This document shows positions 51,023 through 61,098 of a DNA stretch of 62,054 nucleotides, piece after piece; the first letter of the stretch is position 1; each line of letters begins with the position of its first letter. A program made the translations under genes and the position numbers. Source of the DNA: an uncultured Clostridia bacterium (GTDB taxonomy: Bacteria > Bacillota > Clostridia > UBA1381 > UBA9506); assembly GCA_944393605.1 (NCBI GenBank), contig CALYAO010000058.1:1-62054 (forward strand), given 5' to 3'. Below the pieces are notes generated by a model. That model was not told the origin of the DNA. It ran no database searches and saw only the letters and a list, made by a program, of their open reading frames with translations.

Positions 51023-52312
51023 CTAACGCTCTTTGCCCGCCTCCCGGGCGGCTGCTTTGACCGCGTCCCAATATGCCTTGGCGGCCTGTTCGGTCTTGTT
51101 GTCCCCCGGCTGATAATACTGCCGGTCTTTGATCTTATCGGGCAGATACTGTTGCTCCACATAGTGCCCCGGGAAGGCATGCGCATATTGATACCCCGCG
51201 CCATGCCCCATCTTTTTTGCGCCGCCGTAGTGGCTGTCCTTCAGGTGCTTGGGGATGTCCCCCGTATCCATGGTCGCGATGTCCCGCATGGCAGCATCAA
51301 TGGCGCACATGCCGCTATTTGACTTGGGCGCGGTGGCACACAGGATCACCGCATCCGCCAGCGGGATGCGCGCCTCGGGCAGCCCCAGCTGGAGCGCACT
51401 GTCCACGCAGGCCTTGGTGATGGTGATGGCCTGCGGATACGCCAGGCCAATGTCCTCCGCTGCACACACCAGGAGCCTGCGGCATGCCGACAGCAGGTCG
51501 CCGCCCGCCAGCAGCCGTGCCAGGTAGTGAATGGCAGCGTCGGGATCACTCCCCCGGATGGACTTTTGAAAGGCACTCATGACATCAAAATGGCTGTCCC
51601 CGTCCCGGTCATGCCGGAAGGACTTGCGCTGGGTCGCCTCCTCCGCGCCTGCCATGGTGAGCACATACTGGCCCTGTTTATCCAGCGCAGCAGCATTGAC
51701 ACACAGCTCCAGGCCGTTGATGGCCTTGCGCACGTCCCCGTTGGCGGTCTCAGACAGGTGCAGAAGCACCCCCTCCTCGGGCAGGATCTTTGCGGACATC
51801 TCCTGCTCCAGCACCCCGATACACCGCACAAGGGCGGCCTCGATGTCCGCGGGCGTGACGGGTTCAAACTCAAACACAGTGGACCGGGAAAGGATGGCAT
51901 TGTAGATATAGAAATAGGGATTTTCGGTGGTGCTGGCAATGAGCGTGATGCTGCCGTTTTCAATGAATTCAAGCAAGGACTGCTGCTGCTTCTTGTTGAA
52001 GTTTTGGATCTCATCCAAATACAGCAGGACGCCTCCCGCCGCACCAAATCCGTCCAGGTCAGAGATGATGGCCTTGATGTCGCTTACCGAGGCGTTGGTC
52101 GCGTTGAGCTTATACAGCTTTTTGCCGCTCTTTTCCGCCGCAATGCGCGCCACCGTGGTCTTCCCTGTGCCCGACGGGCCATAGAAGATCATGTTCGGCA
52201 GCTCCCCGCCTTCGATCAGCCGGCGCAGCAGCTTGCCCTCTCCCAGCAAATGCTGCTGCCCCACCACGTCGGACAGCTCACCGGGCCGCATTCGATCCGC
52301 CAATGGCTGCAT
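51023..52312 (-). CDS. rarA: Replication-associated recombination protein RarA (MgsA)
   Basis: A 429-residue AAA+ ATPase that acts at stalled replication forks, related to clamp loaders and RuvB. Walker A GPSGTGKTT (45-53), Walker B LYLDEIQNF, the sensor ASTTENPYF and the C-terminal tetramerisation part with SDPDAAIHYLARLLAGGD and KDSHYGGAKKMGHGAGYQYAHAFPGHYV are all present. GGAGGGAGAAGGG precedes ATG 52312. Confidence 0.96.
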   Translation of the reverse strand: MQPLADRMRPGELSDVVGQQHLLGEGKLLRRLIEGGELPNMIFYGPSGTGKTTVARIAAEKSGKKLYKLNATNASVSDIKAIISDLDGFGAAGGVLLYLDEIQNFNKKQQQSLLEFIENGSITLIASTTENPYFYIYNAILSRSTVFEFEPVTPADIEAALVRCIGVLEQEMSAKILPEEGVLLHLSETANGDVRKAINGLELCVNAAALDKQGQYVLTMAGAEEATQRKSFRHDRDGDSHFDVMSAFQKSIRGSDPDAAIHYLARLLAGGDLLSACRRLLVCAAEDIGLAYPQAITITKACVDSALQLGLPEARIPLADAVILCATAPKSNSGMCAIDAAMRDIATMDTGDIPKHLKDSHYGGAKKMGHGAGYQYAHAFPGHYVEQQYLPDKIKDRQYYQPGDNKTEQAAKAYWDAVKAAAREAGKER

Positions 52313-52443
52313 CCCTTCTCCCTCCTGTTCTTCATCAAATTTGCTCTCCGTTTACAATATCGGATATTATATCACTATTTTCAGTAAAATACAACCGCTT
52401 CATGACGATTTAAGAAACTCCTAATAATTCTAACATTTCTCTA

Positions 52444-52496
52444 TTGACGTATGGATATAAATGTTATATAATAACATAGAAATTGATAATTTATCA
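52444..52496 (+). promoter_or_regulatory. Promoter with two palindromes upstream of the DeoR operon
   Basis: TTGACG (52444-52449), 17 bases, TATAAT (52467-52472). The perfect palindrome ATGTTATATAATAACAT (52461-52477) covers the -10 box, and TGATAATTTATCA (52484-52496) lies just after it. Both are good candidates for autorepression by the DeoR protein. Confidence 0.78.
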
Positions 52497-52535
52497 CTAA
52501 ACGTGTGAATTATGGCCATCGGAGGTGAATAAAAA

Positions 52536-53330
52536 ATGCAAGACAGGCAACTTCTTGTTGGAAATTACATCGATGAAAAGGGAGAAATGTCGCTCCGTGA
52601 ACTAGAGGCTCTATTTCCCGACGTCTCCTCCATGACGCTCCGCCGGGATCTGGATGCGCTGGAAGCGGAGGGGCGCATCATTAAGATCAAGGGGGGCGCC
52701 AAATCCATCCGACACCTGTCCCGCAGCATCCTGTTTCAAAATGTGGAGGATGACTACGGGCACCGGGAGCTGGAAAACACGGCGGCCAAAGAGGCCATCG
52801 CGGAAGCCGCCGCAGGGTTGGCTGAGACGGGCTGCTCCATCTTCATGGACGCAGGCAGCACCCTCATGTGCCTGGCGCGGCGGCTGTCCGAGGAACGGCG
52901 GTTCGTGGTCACCAGCGGTATCAATGTCGCAATGGAGATGGCGCGCAACAAGCACACCATTGTCAACCTCATCGGAGGGCAGCTCAGCCGGGACAACCTG
53001 TGTGTCGCGGGCGCCGGCGCCCTCAACCACCTGCAAAACATCAATATCGATATCGCCTTCATCGGCGCGAGCTGTTTCTCCGCCGAAGCAGGGTTCACCT
53101 GCGGGGACTACAACGAGTGTGAGATGAAACGATATGTGGTATCCAAAGCGAAAAAGAAGTATGTGCTGATGGACAGCACCAAACTGGGCCGCAGCATGCC
53201 ATATACCTTTGCGCGGCCCGAGGATATGGACTGTCTGATCACAGACAACACCACGCCCATGCTGGAGGAGATTGCGCAGCGCGCCGGCATGCGGCTCATT
53301 TTAGCACAGACAGGAGGATGCGATCATTGA
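52536..53330 (+). CDS. DeoR/GlpR-family transcriptional regulator
   Basis: A 264-residue repressor. The N-terminal helix-turn-helix is MSLRELEALFPDVSSMTLRRDLDALEAEG near 18-46; the C-terminal DeoR sensor domain has IFMDAGSTLMCLARRL and NLCVAGAGAL. Members respond to sugar phosphates, which suggests the downstream pathway begins with a phosphorylated polyol or sugar. It is the first gene of the operon through 61006, and its TGA overlaps the next start codon. Confidence 0.93.
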   Translation: MQDRQLLVGNYIDEKGEMSLRELEALFPDVSSMTLRRDLDALEAEGRIIKIKGGAKSIRHLSRSILFQNVEDDYGHRELENTAAKEAIAEAAAGLAETGCSIFMDAGSTLMCLARRLSEERRFVVTSGINVAMEMARNKHTIVNLIGGQLSRDNLCVAGAGALNHLQNINIDIAFIGASCFSAEAGFTCGDYNECEMKRYVVSKAKKKYVLMDSTKLGRSMPYTFARPEDMDCLITDNTTPMLEEIAQRAGMRLILAQTGGCDH

Positions 53331-54574
53331 AAACCAGAGCGGTTCGGCTATACGGCGCAAATGACCTGCGCCTAGAAACATTTGAGCTCCCCCCCATTGG
53401 GGAAGACGAGATCCTGGCGCATGTCATCTCAGACAGCATCTGCATGTCGTCCTACAAGGCGGCCGTGCAGGGCGCGGCCCACAAGCGGGTGCCCGACGAT
53501 GTTGCGGAAAACCCCGTCATCATCGGGCACGAATTCTGCGGCACCATTGTGGAAGTGGGCGCCAAATGGCAGCACAAATACCAGGCGGGGCAGAAGTTTT
53601 CCATCCAGCCCGCCATCAACTACCAGGGGACGCTGGATGCCCCTGGCTACTCTTTCCCCCACATCGGCGGGGATGCCACCTACATCATCATTCCCCACCA
53701 ATTTATGGAGTTGGGGTGCCTGCTGCCCTATGACGGGGATGCCTATTTCTATGGTTCGCTGGCAGAGCCCATGAGCTGCATTGTGGGCGGGTTTCATGCC
53801 AATTATCACACCAAGCCGGGATCCTATGTACATACCATGGAGGTAGTAGAGGGCGGCAACATGGCCATTCTCGCGGGCGCAGGCCCCATGGGGCTCGGCG
53901 CCGTCGACTATGCCATTCATAATGACCGCCGCCCCAAACGGCTGGTGGTGACCGACATCGACCAGGCGCGGCTTGACCGTGCGGCGCAGATCCTGCCGCC
54001 CGAAGAGGCGGCGCGGTGCGGCGTTTCGCTCACCTATGTGGATACCTCGGGACTGTCCGACCCGACAGCCCATCTCATGGAGCTCACGGATGGACAGGGC
54101 TATAACGACGTATTCGTGTTTGCCCCCGTCCGGCCCGTGGTGGAGCTGGGGGACCAGATCCTGGCACGGGACGGATGCCTCAACTTCTTTGCAGGCCCCA
54201 CCAACCCCGCCTTCTCCGCTGAACTCAACTTCTACAACGTCCACTATGCATCCACCCACATCGTCGGCACGAGCGGCGGCAACACGGATGACATGCGCGA
54301 ATCCCTGCGTCTGATGGAGGAGGGACGAATCAATCCCGCGGCCATGATCACCCACATCGGCGGCCTGGACGCGGTCATTCCGACGACGCTCAATCTCCCC
54401 AACATTCCAGGCGGCAAAAAACTCATCTACACGGGCATCGACCTGCCGCTTGTCGCCCTGTCCGACCTGGCGGCATCGGATGACCCCGTGCTCCGTGCGG
54501 TGGGGGACATTGTTGCGGCGCACAACGGGCTCTGGTGTGCAGAGGCCGAGGCATACCTGCTGGCACACAAATAA
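53327..54574 (+). CDS. Zinc-type medium-chain dehydrogenase (sorbose-phosphate-reductase-like)
   Basis: A 415-residue member of the zinc alcohol dehydrogenase superfamily. The catalytic zinc region GHEFCGTIVEVG lies near 64-75, the NAD-binding loop LAGAGPMGLGAVDYA near 184-198 and TDIDQARLDRA after it. The segment EPMSCIVGGFHANYHTKPG recalls L-sorbose-1-phosphate reductases (SorE type). TTG 53327 is chosen because AGGAGG is nine bases upstream, whereas ATG 53318 directly abuts it. The TTG shares bases with the deoR stop. Confidence 0.88.
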   Translation: MKTRAVRLYGANDLRLETFELPPIGEDEILAHVISDSICMSSYKAAVQGAAHKRVPDDVAENPVIIGHEFCGTIVEVGAKWQHKYQAGQKFSIQPAINYQGTLDAPGYSFPHIGGDATYIIIPHQFMELGCLLPYDGDAYFYGSLAEPMSCIVGGFHANYHTKPGSYVHTMEVVEGGNMAILAGAGPMGLGAVDYAIHNDRRPKRLVVTDIDQARLDRAAQILPPEEAARCGVSLTYVDTSGLSDPTAHLMELTDGQGYNDVFVFAPVRPVVELGDQILARDGCLNFFAGPTNPAFSAELNFYNVHYASTHIVGTSGGNTDDMRESLRLMEEGRINPAAMITHIGGLDAVIPTTLNLPNIPGGKKLIYTGIDLPLVALSDLAASDDPVLRAVGDIVAAHNGLWCAEAEAYLLAHK

Positions 54575-54605
54575 TATGGAAGGATATTTGATAGGAGGAA
54601 CGCTG

Positions 54606-55658
54606 ATGCAAACCATATCTAATATCGCCCCTGTCCTGCGCACTGTGCTGGGCGGCGGCGCACTCACCTATTCCGAAGAAACCGGCCCCTGCGACCTGAA
54701 CCTGTCTGCTATTCCCGACGACCCGACCGCCATGGCGGATGCGGTGCGCAGCAGCATGGGCAGCCGGACGGACATCCATACCATTGGGGTTGCGGGCGTT
54801 GGCACCTTCACCCGCCACAGCCCCGTCCAAAGCGGACGTCTGGCGGACAAGACTGCCATCGTGACAGGCGCTGCACAGGGCTTCGGCCTGGGCATCGCGG
54901 AAGCCATGCTGGCCGAGGGCGCATGGGTGGTCATCGCAGACCTCAATATCACGCTCGCACAGGAGATCGCCAAAACGCTGTGCGCCCGGTTTGGTGCGGG
55001 CCGCGCGGTGGCCGTGCGGGTGGATGTATCGGACGAGACGTCTGTCGCCGCCATGATAGAGGAAACCGCACGCATGCTGGGCGGGCTGGACATCCTGGTG
55101 AGCAATGCCGGCGTGCTCAAGGCAGGCTCGCTGGAGGAGATGGACGTGGAATCCTTTGCTTTCGTCACCCGCGTGAACTACCAGGGCTACTTTCTATGCA
55201 CCAAATATGCCTCCCAAATGATGAAGCGGCAGCATGCGGCCGACCCCGATCGTATGTATGACATCATCCAGGTCAATTCCAAATCAGGACTGGAGGGCAG
55301 CAACAAAAATTTCGCCTATGCGGGGGGCAAATTTGGCGGCATCGGACTCACCCAGAGCTTTGCGCTGGAGCTGATTCCATACGGCATCAAGGTCAACGCG
55401 GTATGCCCAGGCAATCTCCTGGACGGGCCGCTGTGGTCCGATCCCGAAAAGGGGCTGTTCGTACAGTATCTGCACGCTGGCAAGGTGCCGGGCGCCAAGA
55501 CGGTGGACGATGTGCGCCGGTACTACGAGGCCAAGGTCCCCATGGGGCGCGGATGTGAGGTGCAGGACGTCGCACGCGCGATCTTCTACCTCATCGAGCA
55601 GCAGTATGAGACGGGTCAGGCCCTCCCCGTAACAGGCGGACAGGTCATGCTCCGTTAG
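54606..55658 (+). CDS. Short-chain dehydrogenase (sorbitol-6-phosphate-dehydrogenase-like)
   Basis: A 350-residue SDR. The Rossmann start KTAIVTGAAQGFGLGIAEAM is at about 82-101, LVSNAGV near 165, and the catalytic Tyr-Lys in YAGGKFGGIGL near 239-249 with the preceding Ser. It resembles sorbitol-6-phosphate 2-dehydrogenases and the SDR half of aldolase-SDR fusions. The first 80 residues are extra and carry no recognised domain; they may be a remnant of such a fusion. Note that the usual YxxxK reads YAGGK, which still fits. Confidence 0.88.
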   Translation: MQTISNIAPVLRTVLGGGALTYSEETGPCDLNLSAIPDDPTAMADAVRSSMGSRTDIHTIGVAGVGTFTRHSPVQSGRLADKTAIVTGAAQGFGLGIAEAMLAEGAWVVIADLNITLAQEIAKTLCARFGAGRAVAVRVDVSDETSVAAMIEETARMLGGLDILVSNAGVLKAGSLEEMDVESFAFVTRVNYQGYFLCTKYASQMMKRQHAADPDRMYDIIQVNSKSGLEGSNKNFAYAGGKFGGIGLTQSFALELIPYGIKVNAVCPGNLLDGPLWSDPEKGLFVQYLHAGKVPGAKTVDDVRRYYEAKVPMGRGCEVQDVARAIFYLIEQQYETGQALPVTGGQVMLR

Positions 55659-55692
55659 CAAATCCGAATATTTACATAGAAGGAGTGGTTCC

Positions 55693-57048
55693 ATGGCAAC
55701 ACCGGTCATCATGCCCCGTCAGGGGCAGTCGGTCGAAAGCTGTATCATTGCCAAGTGGCACAAACACAAGGGAGACCCGGTGGCGGTAGGAGATCTCTTG
55801 TTCACCTACGAGACGGACAAGGCCACCTTTGATGAAGAGGCGCAGGTCGCAGGCACGCTCATTGACGTTTTCTTTGAGGAGGGGGATGATGTGGCATGCC
55901 TCCTGAACGTCTGCGTGATCGGAGAACCCGGAGAGGACACCGCACCCTTCCGGCCGGGCAGTGCCCAAGAGGATGCCGCCGAGGCACCCACCCCCGCGCC
56001 GGCAGCGGCAGAAGCGGCCCAGGAGGCCAAAACAGGCATTGCAGTCGCAGCTGTTGGGGCTGACAAACCCATCTCCCCCCGCGCGCGCAATCTCGCGGAG
56101 AAAAAGGGCATTGACTACCGCTTCGCAGAGGGCACAGGCCCACACGGCCGCATCATCGAGCGGGACGTCTTGGCGCTGGAAGAAGCAGGACTATCCTACA
56201 CCATGGCCGCCAAGGAAGATGTGCTCGCGCAGAATGGCCGCATCCCTGGTACGGGGCTGGGCGGGCGCGTGACGGTAGAAGACGCTGCAGCCCGCCGGGC
56301 ATCGGGCGGCGCCTACGAGGTGGCAGATGTCATCTCTGCCGCCATAGACCGTCCCGAGACGGAGGAGGTTCCGCTACCCAACATCCGCAAGGTCATTGCA
56401 AAGGCCATGCACACCTCGCTGTCCACCACGGCGCAGCTGACACTAAACAGCTCGTTTGACGCGACGGACATCCTGGCCTACCGCAAGCAGCTCAAGGCCC
56501 ATGCGGAATCGCTGGGTCTGCCCAACATCACCCTAAACGACATGGTGCTGTATGCGGTGTCCCGGACACTGCCCGGTCACCCTGACCTCAACGCACTGCT
56601 CACGGGGGACACCCTCACACGGTACCACACCGTCATGCTGGGGTGCGCGGTGGATACGCCGCGGGGCCTCATGGTTCCCACCATCCGGAACGCGGAGCAA
56701 AAGAGCCTGGCCGAAATCGCGAAGGAGGCCAAAGCGCTCGCGGCGGCATGCCAGAGCGGGACGGTCAATCCCGACGTGCTGTCGGGCGGATCCTTTACGG
56801 TGACCAACCTGGGCTCGCTGGGCGTCGAATCCTTTACGCCCGTCTTAAACGCGCCGCAGGTGGGCATTCTGGGGGTATGCAGCATCACCCAGCGCATCCG
56901 GGAAGTGGATGGAGATATCCAAACCTACCCCGCGATGGGGCTGTCCCTCACGTTTGACCACCGCGCGGTGGACGGCGCCCCGGCGGCCCGGTTCCTAAAG
57001 GATTTGGTCTCCAACCTGGAGCATTTCAGCGTTCTTTTGGCACAATAA
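55693..57048 (+). CDS. 2-oxoacid dehydrogenase E2 (dihydrolipoyl acyltransferase)
   Basis: A 451-residue E2 core subunit. The lipoyl domain (about 1-80) has the lipoylated Lys in ETDKATFDEEA near 36-46. A Pro-Ala linker follows, then a peripheral-subunit-binding domain with SPRARNLAEKKGID and GPHGRIIERDV. A second, degenerate copy with NGRIPGTGLGGRVTVEDA follows it. The catalytic domain ends with LTFDHRAVDGAPAARFL near 418-434. It transfers the acyl group made by E1 to CoA. The substrate could be pyruvate, a branched 2-oxoacid or acetoin. Confidence 0.94.
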   Translation: MATPVIMPRQGQSVESCIIAKWHKHKGDPVAVGDLLFTYETDKATFDEEAQVAGTLIDVFFEEGDDVACLLNVCVIGEPGEDTAPFRPGSAQEDAAEAPTPAPAAAEAAQEAKTGIAVAAVGADKPISPRARNLAEKKGIDYRFAEGTGPHGRIIERDVLALEEAGLSYTMAAKEDVLAQNGRIPGTGLGGRVTVEDAAARRASGGAYEVADVISAAIDRPETEEVPLPNIRKVIAKAMHTSLSTTAQLTLNSSFDATDILAYRKQLKAHAESLGLPNITLNDMVLYAVSRTLPGHPDLNALLTGDTLTRYHTVMLGCAVDTPRGLMVPTIRNAEQKSLAEIAKEAKALAAACQSGTVNPDVLSGGSFTVTNLGSLGVESFTPVLNAPQVGILGVCSITQRIREVDGDIQTYPAMGLSLTFDHRAVDGAPAARFLKDLVSNLEHFSVLLAQ

Positions 57049-57063
57049 ACCGAAAGGCAGGGT

Positions 57064-58443
57064 ATGGCTATGAACTATGATGTGATCGTCCTGGGCGGCG
57101 GCCCGGGCGGATACTTGGCGGCGGAACGTGCCGGGCACGCCGGACTGTCCACGCTGCTGATTGAAAAACGGGCGCTGGGCGGCGTGTGCTTAAACGAGGG
57201 GTGCATCCCCTCCAAAGCGCTGCTCTACTCCGCAAAACTCTACGATTATGCGCGGCATGGCGACGCATACGGCGTCACCTGCGGCGCTGTCACCTATGAT
57301 CACGCCAAGGCGGTGGCGCGCAAAGATAAGGTGGTAAAAACGCTGGTGGGCGGCATCCGCGCGCAGATGAAGGCAAACCATGTGACCGTCGCAGAAGGAG
57401 AGGGCGTCATCACGGGCAGAACGGCCGACGGCATCACCCTCACCGCAAACGGCGAAACATATACAGGGAAGCACCTCATCCTAGCGACGGGCTCCCTGCC
57501 TGTCCTGCCCCCTATCCCAGGCGTCCGCGAGGGGTATGAGGCGGGATTTGTGCTCACCAACCGCGAAATTCTGTCGCTTGACCACGTCCCCGGCGAGCTG
57601 GTCATCGTGGGGGGCGGCGTGATTGGCCTGGAGATGGCTTCCTATTTTAACAGTGTCGGCTCCCACGTCACGGTGGTGGAGATGCTGAATAAGATCGCGG
57701 GCCCCACCGACCGGGACATCTCGGCCATCCTCCAGAAAAACTATGAGAAAAAGGGCGTGACCTTCTGTCTGTCCGCCAAGGTGACGGGGATCGGAACGGA
57801 CGGCGTGACCTACGAAGCCGACGGCAAGGCCCACACCATCCCCGCCGACAAGGTCCTGCTGTCCATCGGCCGGCGGCCCGTGACCGAAGGGTATGGCCTG
57901 GAGACGCTGGGCGTACACACCGAGCGGGGCGCCATTGTGACGGGGCGGGACATGCAGACAAGCATCCCAGGCGTCTATGCGGTGGGGGACGTGAACGGCA
58001 AGTCCATGCTGGCGCACACGGCCTACCGCGAGGCGGAGGTCGCGGTAAACAACATCCTGGGCAAGCGGGACGTCATGCGCTATAGTGCCATTCCGTCCGT
58101 CATCTACACCAACCCCGAGGTGGGGTCGGTGGGCGAGACCGAGGAGACCGCAGCCGCAAAGGGCCTGGCGTTTGAGACCGTGACGCTTCCCATGCAGTAT
58201 TCGGGCCGCTATGTCGCGGAAAACGAGGGCGGGGACGGCATCCTAAAGGTGCTGTTGGACAAGAAGACCCGCCGCCTGCTGGGATGCCACATGATCTGCC
58301 CCACAGCCTCCGAAATCATCGTCTCCGCCAGCATCATGGTGGAGACCCAGATGCGGCTTTCCGACCTAAAAGAGCTGATATTCCCCCATCCCACCGCATG
58401 CGAGATCATCCGGGAGGGGCTGTTTCAGCTGCCTGATTGCTAA
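57064..58443 (+). CDS. lpdA: Dihydrolipoyl dehydrogenase (E3)
   Basis: A 459-residue flavoprotein that reoxidises the lipoyl groups of E2 with NAD+. The FAD-binding GGGPGGYLAAERAG, the redox disulfide GGVCLNEGCIPSKALL near 39-54, the NAD-binding VGGGVIGLEMASYFNSVG and the C-terminal catalytic HPTACEIIREG are intact. It is 15 bases after the E2 gene, in the same operon. Confidence 0.96.
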   Translation: MAMNYDVIVLGGGPGGYLAAERAGHAGLSTLLIEKRALGGVCLNEGCIPSKALLYSAKLYDYARHGDAYGVTCGAVTYDHAKAVARKDKVVKTLVGGIRAQMKANHVTVAEGEGVITGRTADGITLTANGETYTGKHLILATGSLPVLPPIPGVREGYEAGFVLTNREILSLDHVPGELVIVGGGVIGLEMASYFNSVGSHVTVVEMLNKIAGPTDRDISAILQKNYEKKGVTFCLSAKVTGIGTDGVTYEADGKAHTIPADKVLLSIGRRPVTEGYGLETLGVHTERGAIVTGRDMQTSIPGVYAVGDVNGKSMLAHTAYREAEVAVNNILGKRDVMRYSAIPSVIYTNPEVGSVGETEETAAAKGLAFETVTLPMQYSGRYVAENEGGDGILKVLLDKKTRRLLGCHMICPTASEIIVSASIMVETQMRLSDLKELIFPHPTACEIIREGLFQLPDC

Positions 58444-58463
58444 ATCGGATACCTGACTGCACA

Positions 58464-58486
58464 CCTTTTCGTTCTGCGCGAAAAGG
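58464..58486 (+). other. Intergenic stem-loop between E3 and E1 genes
   Basis: CCTTTTCG, seven bases, CGAAAAGG, with no T run after it. It may mark an mRNA processing site or adjust expression of the distal E1 gene. Confidence 0.3.
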
Positions 58487-58537
58487 CATCAAATATGGAA
58501 GGGCACATGCCCCGTGTGAGAAAAAGGAGTGTACACC

Positions 58538-61006
58538 ATGCCAAAATCGCAATTCATGGATCCCGTAGAGCTGCGCAAAAGCGGCTGGGTCAAGTTTACC
58601 GACATCCCCGTGAACCAGTACAAAAAGACCTTAAAAGAAGAAAAGGAGCTCTACTCCACCGATGATTTTCTCCGTATCTACCACGATATGGCGACCATCC
58701 GGGAGTTTGAGTCCATGCTCCTAGACATCAAGACCAAAGGTGCCTACCGCGGCATCGAATACAACAACCCCGGCCCGGCGCACCTGTCCATGGGACAGGA
58801 GGCCTCCGCCGTAGGCCAGGCGTACATATTGGACAAAGATGACTACATCTTCGGCTCCCACCGCAGCCACGGCGAAATCATCGCCAAAGGCCTGTCCTGT
58901 ATCCACAAGATGGACGATGCGACCCTGCTGGATATCATGGAGCACTTCCTGGGCGGTAAGATCTACCGCGTCGTGGAAAAGCTGCCCCATGACACCGTCA
59001 AGGAGCTGGCAATTGACTTTCTGCTATATGGTGCCCTGGCCGAAATCTTCGCCCGCACCACCGGCTTCAACGAGGGCCTGGGCGGCTCCATGCATGCCTT
59101 CTTCACCCCCTTCGGCATCTACCCCAACAACGCCATCGTGGGCGGCAGCGCGACCATCGCGATGGGTGCGGCGCTGTATAAGCGCGTGAACCAGAAGCCC
59201 GGCATGGTCATCGCCAACATCGGGGACGCCTCCATGGGATGCGGACCGGTGTTCGAGGCGCTCAACATGGGTGCAATGGATCAGATCACCCAGCTGTGGG
59301 AGGAAGGGTATAACAAGGGGCTCCCCATCCTCTTCAACTTCTTCAACAACCTCTATGGCATGGGCGGCCAGACGGTGGGCGAAACCATGGCATACAACGT
59401 CCTCGCGCGCATCGGCGCGGGCATCTCCCCCACCCAGCTGCATGCAGAGCGGGTGGATGGATACAATCCCCTCGCGGTCATCGACGCGATGCGCCGCAAG
59501 AAGGCCATCATAGAGGAAGGCACCGGCCCGGTTCTCTTGGACGTCCTGACCTACCGCATGTCGGGGCACTCCCCGTCCGACGCCTCCACCTACCGCACCA
59601 AGGAGGAGCTGGATGCCTGGGCGGCGCAGGACGTGCTGGCCGCCTACGAAAAGAAGATGACAGGTGGCAAAGTCGCCAAGGCGGACGACTTTGCCGCCAT
59701 GCGGGAGCGCATTGCCGAGCGCATGGTCAAGATCGTAAGGCTCGCCATCGACGACAGCGTCTCCCCCCGCATGGACCTCAAGGCCAGCCCCAATCTGATC
59801 TCCGACCTCATGTTCTCCAACCAAAAGATCCCCAAGATGGAGGATCGGCCCTGCGACGTGCTCCAGCCCATGGAAGAAAATCCCAGAGTACAGAAGATCG
59901 CAAAAAAAGAACGCTTTGCATTTGACAAGGATGGCAAGCCCGTTTCCAAAAATAAGGTCTACCAACTCCGGGACGGGCTGTTTGAGGCCATCATCCACAA
60001 GTTCTACGAAGATCCCACCTGCATCGCATACGGCGAAGACAACCGGGACTGGGGCGGCGCATACGCCGTGTACCAGGGGCTGACCGAGGCTCTGCCCTAC
60101 CACCGGTTCTTCAATGCCCCCATCTCGGAGGCCGCCATTGTGGGGTCGGGCGTCGGATATGCCATGAGCGGCGGGCGGTGTATCATTGAGCTCATGTACT
60201 GTGACTTTTTGGGCCGCGCCGGCGATGAGGTGTTCAACCAGCTCGCCAAATGGCAGTCCATGAGCGCCGGCATCCTAAAGATGCCCGTGGTGCTGCGGGT
60301 GTCCGTGGGCAGCAAATACGGTGCCCAGCATTCCCAGGACTGGACGGCCATCTGCGCGCACATTCCCGGCCTCAAGGTCATCTTCCCCGCCACGCCCTAT
60401 GACGCAAAGGGCCTCTTAAACAGCGCACTCGCCGGGACGGATCCCGTCATCGTGTTTGAGAGTCAGCGCATCTATGACGTGGGTGAACAGTTCCATGAGG
60501 GGGGCGTCCCCGAGGGGTATTACGAGATCCCGCTGGGCGAACCCGACATCAAGCGGGCGGGCAGCGACGTCACCATCCTAACCGTCGGTGCAACGCTGTA
60601 CCGGGCGCTGGATGCCGCAAAAGAGCTGGAAGAGAAGTATGGCATGTCCGCCGAGGTCATTGACGCACGCTCCATCGTGCCCTTCAACTACGAACCGGTC
60701 ATCGAGTCGGTCAAAAAGACGGGCAAGCTGGTGTTGGCGTCCGACGCATGCGCCCGCGGCTCGGTGCTCCAGACCATGGCACAGACGGTGAGCGAGCTGG
60801 CATTTGACTATCTGGACGCGCCGCCCGTGGTGGTGGGTGCCAAAAACTGGATCACGCCATGCTACGAGCTGGACCACGACTTCTTCCCGCAGGCCAGCTG
60901 GATCATCGACGCCATCCACGAGAAGATTCAGCCCCTGCCAGGCCATGTTCCAAGTCACAACTTCACCGAAGTGGAGCAGCTGCGCGAGGCCAAGATGGGC
61001 GTATAA
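58538..61006 (+). CDS. 2-oxoacid dehydrogenase E1, fused alpha and beta subunits
   Basis: An 822-residue thiamine-diphosphate enzyme. The alpha half (about 1-400) has the [12 protein letters not shown] loop and the ThDP motif GDASMGCG with its later NN (GNIGDAS-type fold). The beta half (about 470-822) has [31 protein letters not shown] and [10 protein letters not shown]. Alpha and beta are separate genes in most complexes; this fused form occurs in many Clostridia. ATG 58538 is chosen because AAGGAG lies eight bases upstream; GTG 58529 is too close. It is the last gene of the operon. Confidence 0.93.
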   Translation: MPKSQFMDPVELRKSGWVKFTDIPVNQYKKTLKEEKELYSTDDFLRIYHDMATIREFESMLLDIKTKGAYRGIEYNNPGPAHLSMGQEASAVGQAYILDKDDYIFGSHRSHGEIIAKGLSCIHKMDDATLLDIMEHFLGGKIYRVVEKLPHDTVKELAIDFLLYGALAEIFARTTGFNEGLGGSMHAFFTPFGIYPNNAIVGGSATIAMGAALYKRVNQKPGMVIANIGDASMGCGPVFEALNMGAMDQITQLWEEGYNKGLPILFNFFNNLYGMGGQTVGETMAYNVLARIGAGISPTQLHAERVDGYNPLAVIDAMRRKKAIIEEGTGPVLLDVLTYRMSGHSPSDASTYRTKEELDAWAAQDVLAAYEKKMTGGKVAKADDFAAMRERIAERMVKIVRLAIDDSVSPRMDLKASPNLISDLMFSNQKIPKMEDRPCDVLQPMEENPRVQKIAKKERFAFDKDGKPVSKNKVYQLRDGLFEAIIHKFYEDPTCIAYGEDNRDWGGAYAVYQGLTEALPYHRFFNAPISEAAIVGSGVGYAMSGGRCIIELMYCDFLGRAGDEVFNQLAKWQSMSAGILKMPVVLRVSVGSKYGAQHSQDWTAICAHIPGLKVIFPATPYDAKGLLNSALAGTDPVIVFESQRIYDVGEQFHEGGVPEGYYEIPLGEPDIKRAGSDVTILTVGATLYRALDAAKELEEKYGMSAEVIDARSIVPFNYEPVIESVKKTGKLVLASDACARGSVLQTMAQTVSELAFDYLDAPPVVVGAKNWITPCYELDHDFFPQASWIIDAIHEKIQPLPGHVPSHNFTEVEQLREAKMGV

Positions 61007-61016
61007 CAGCAAACAG

Positions 61017-61052
61017 AAAAAGGCCGCAGAACCAAGATTCTGCGGCCTTTTT
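61017..61052. terminator. Terminator after the E1 gene
   Basis: A perfect 15-bp stem (61017-61031 with 61038-61052), six-base loop, T tract at both ends. It serves the oxoacid dehydrogenase operon and the convergent DUF1858 gene. Confidence 0.92.
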
Positions 61053-61098
61053 GCTGCCCGGCAATCCACCGGTCTGTTTTTTCCTCTGATAAGAATGC

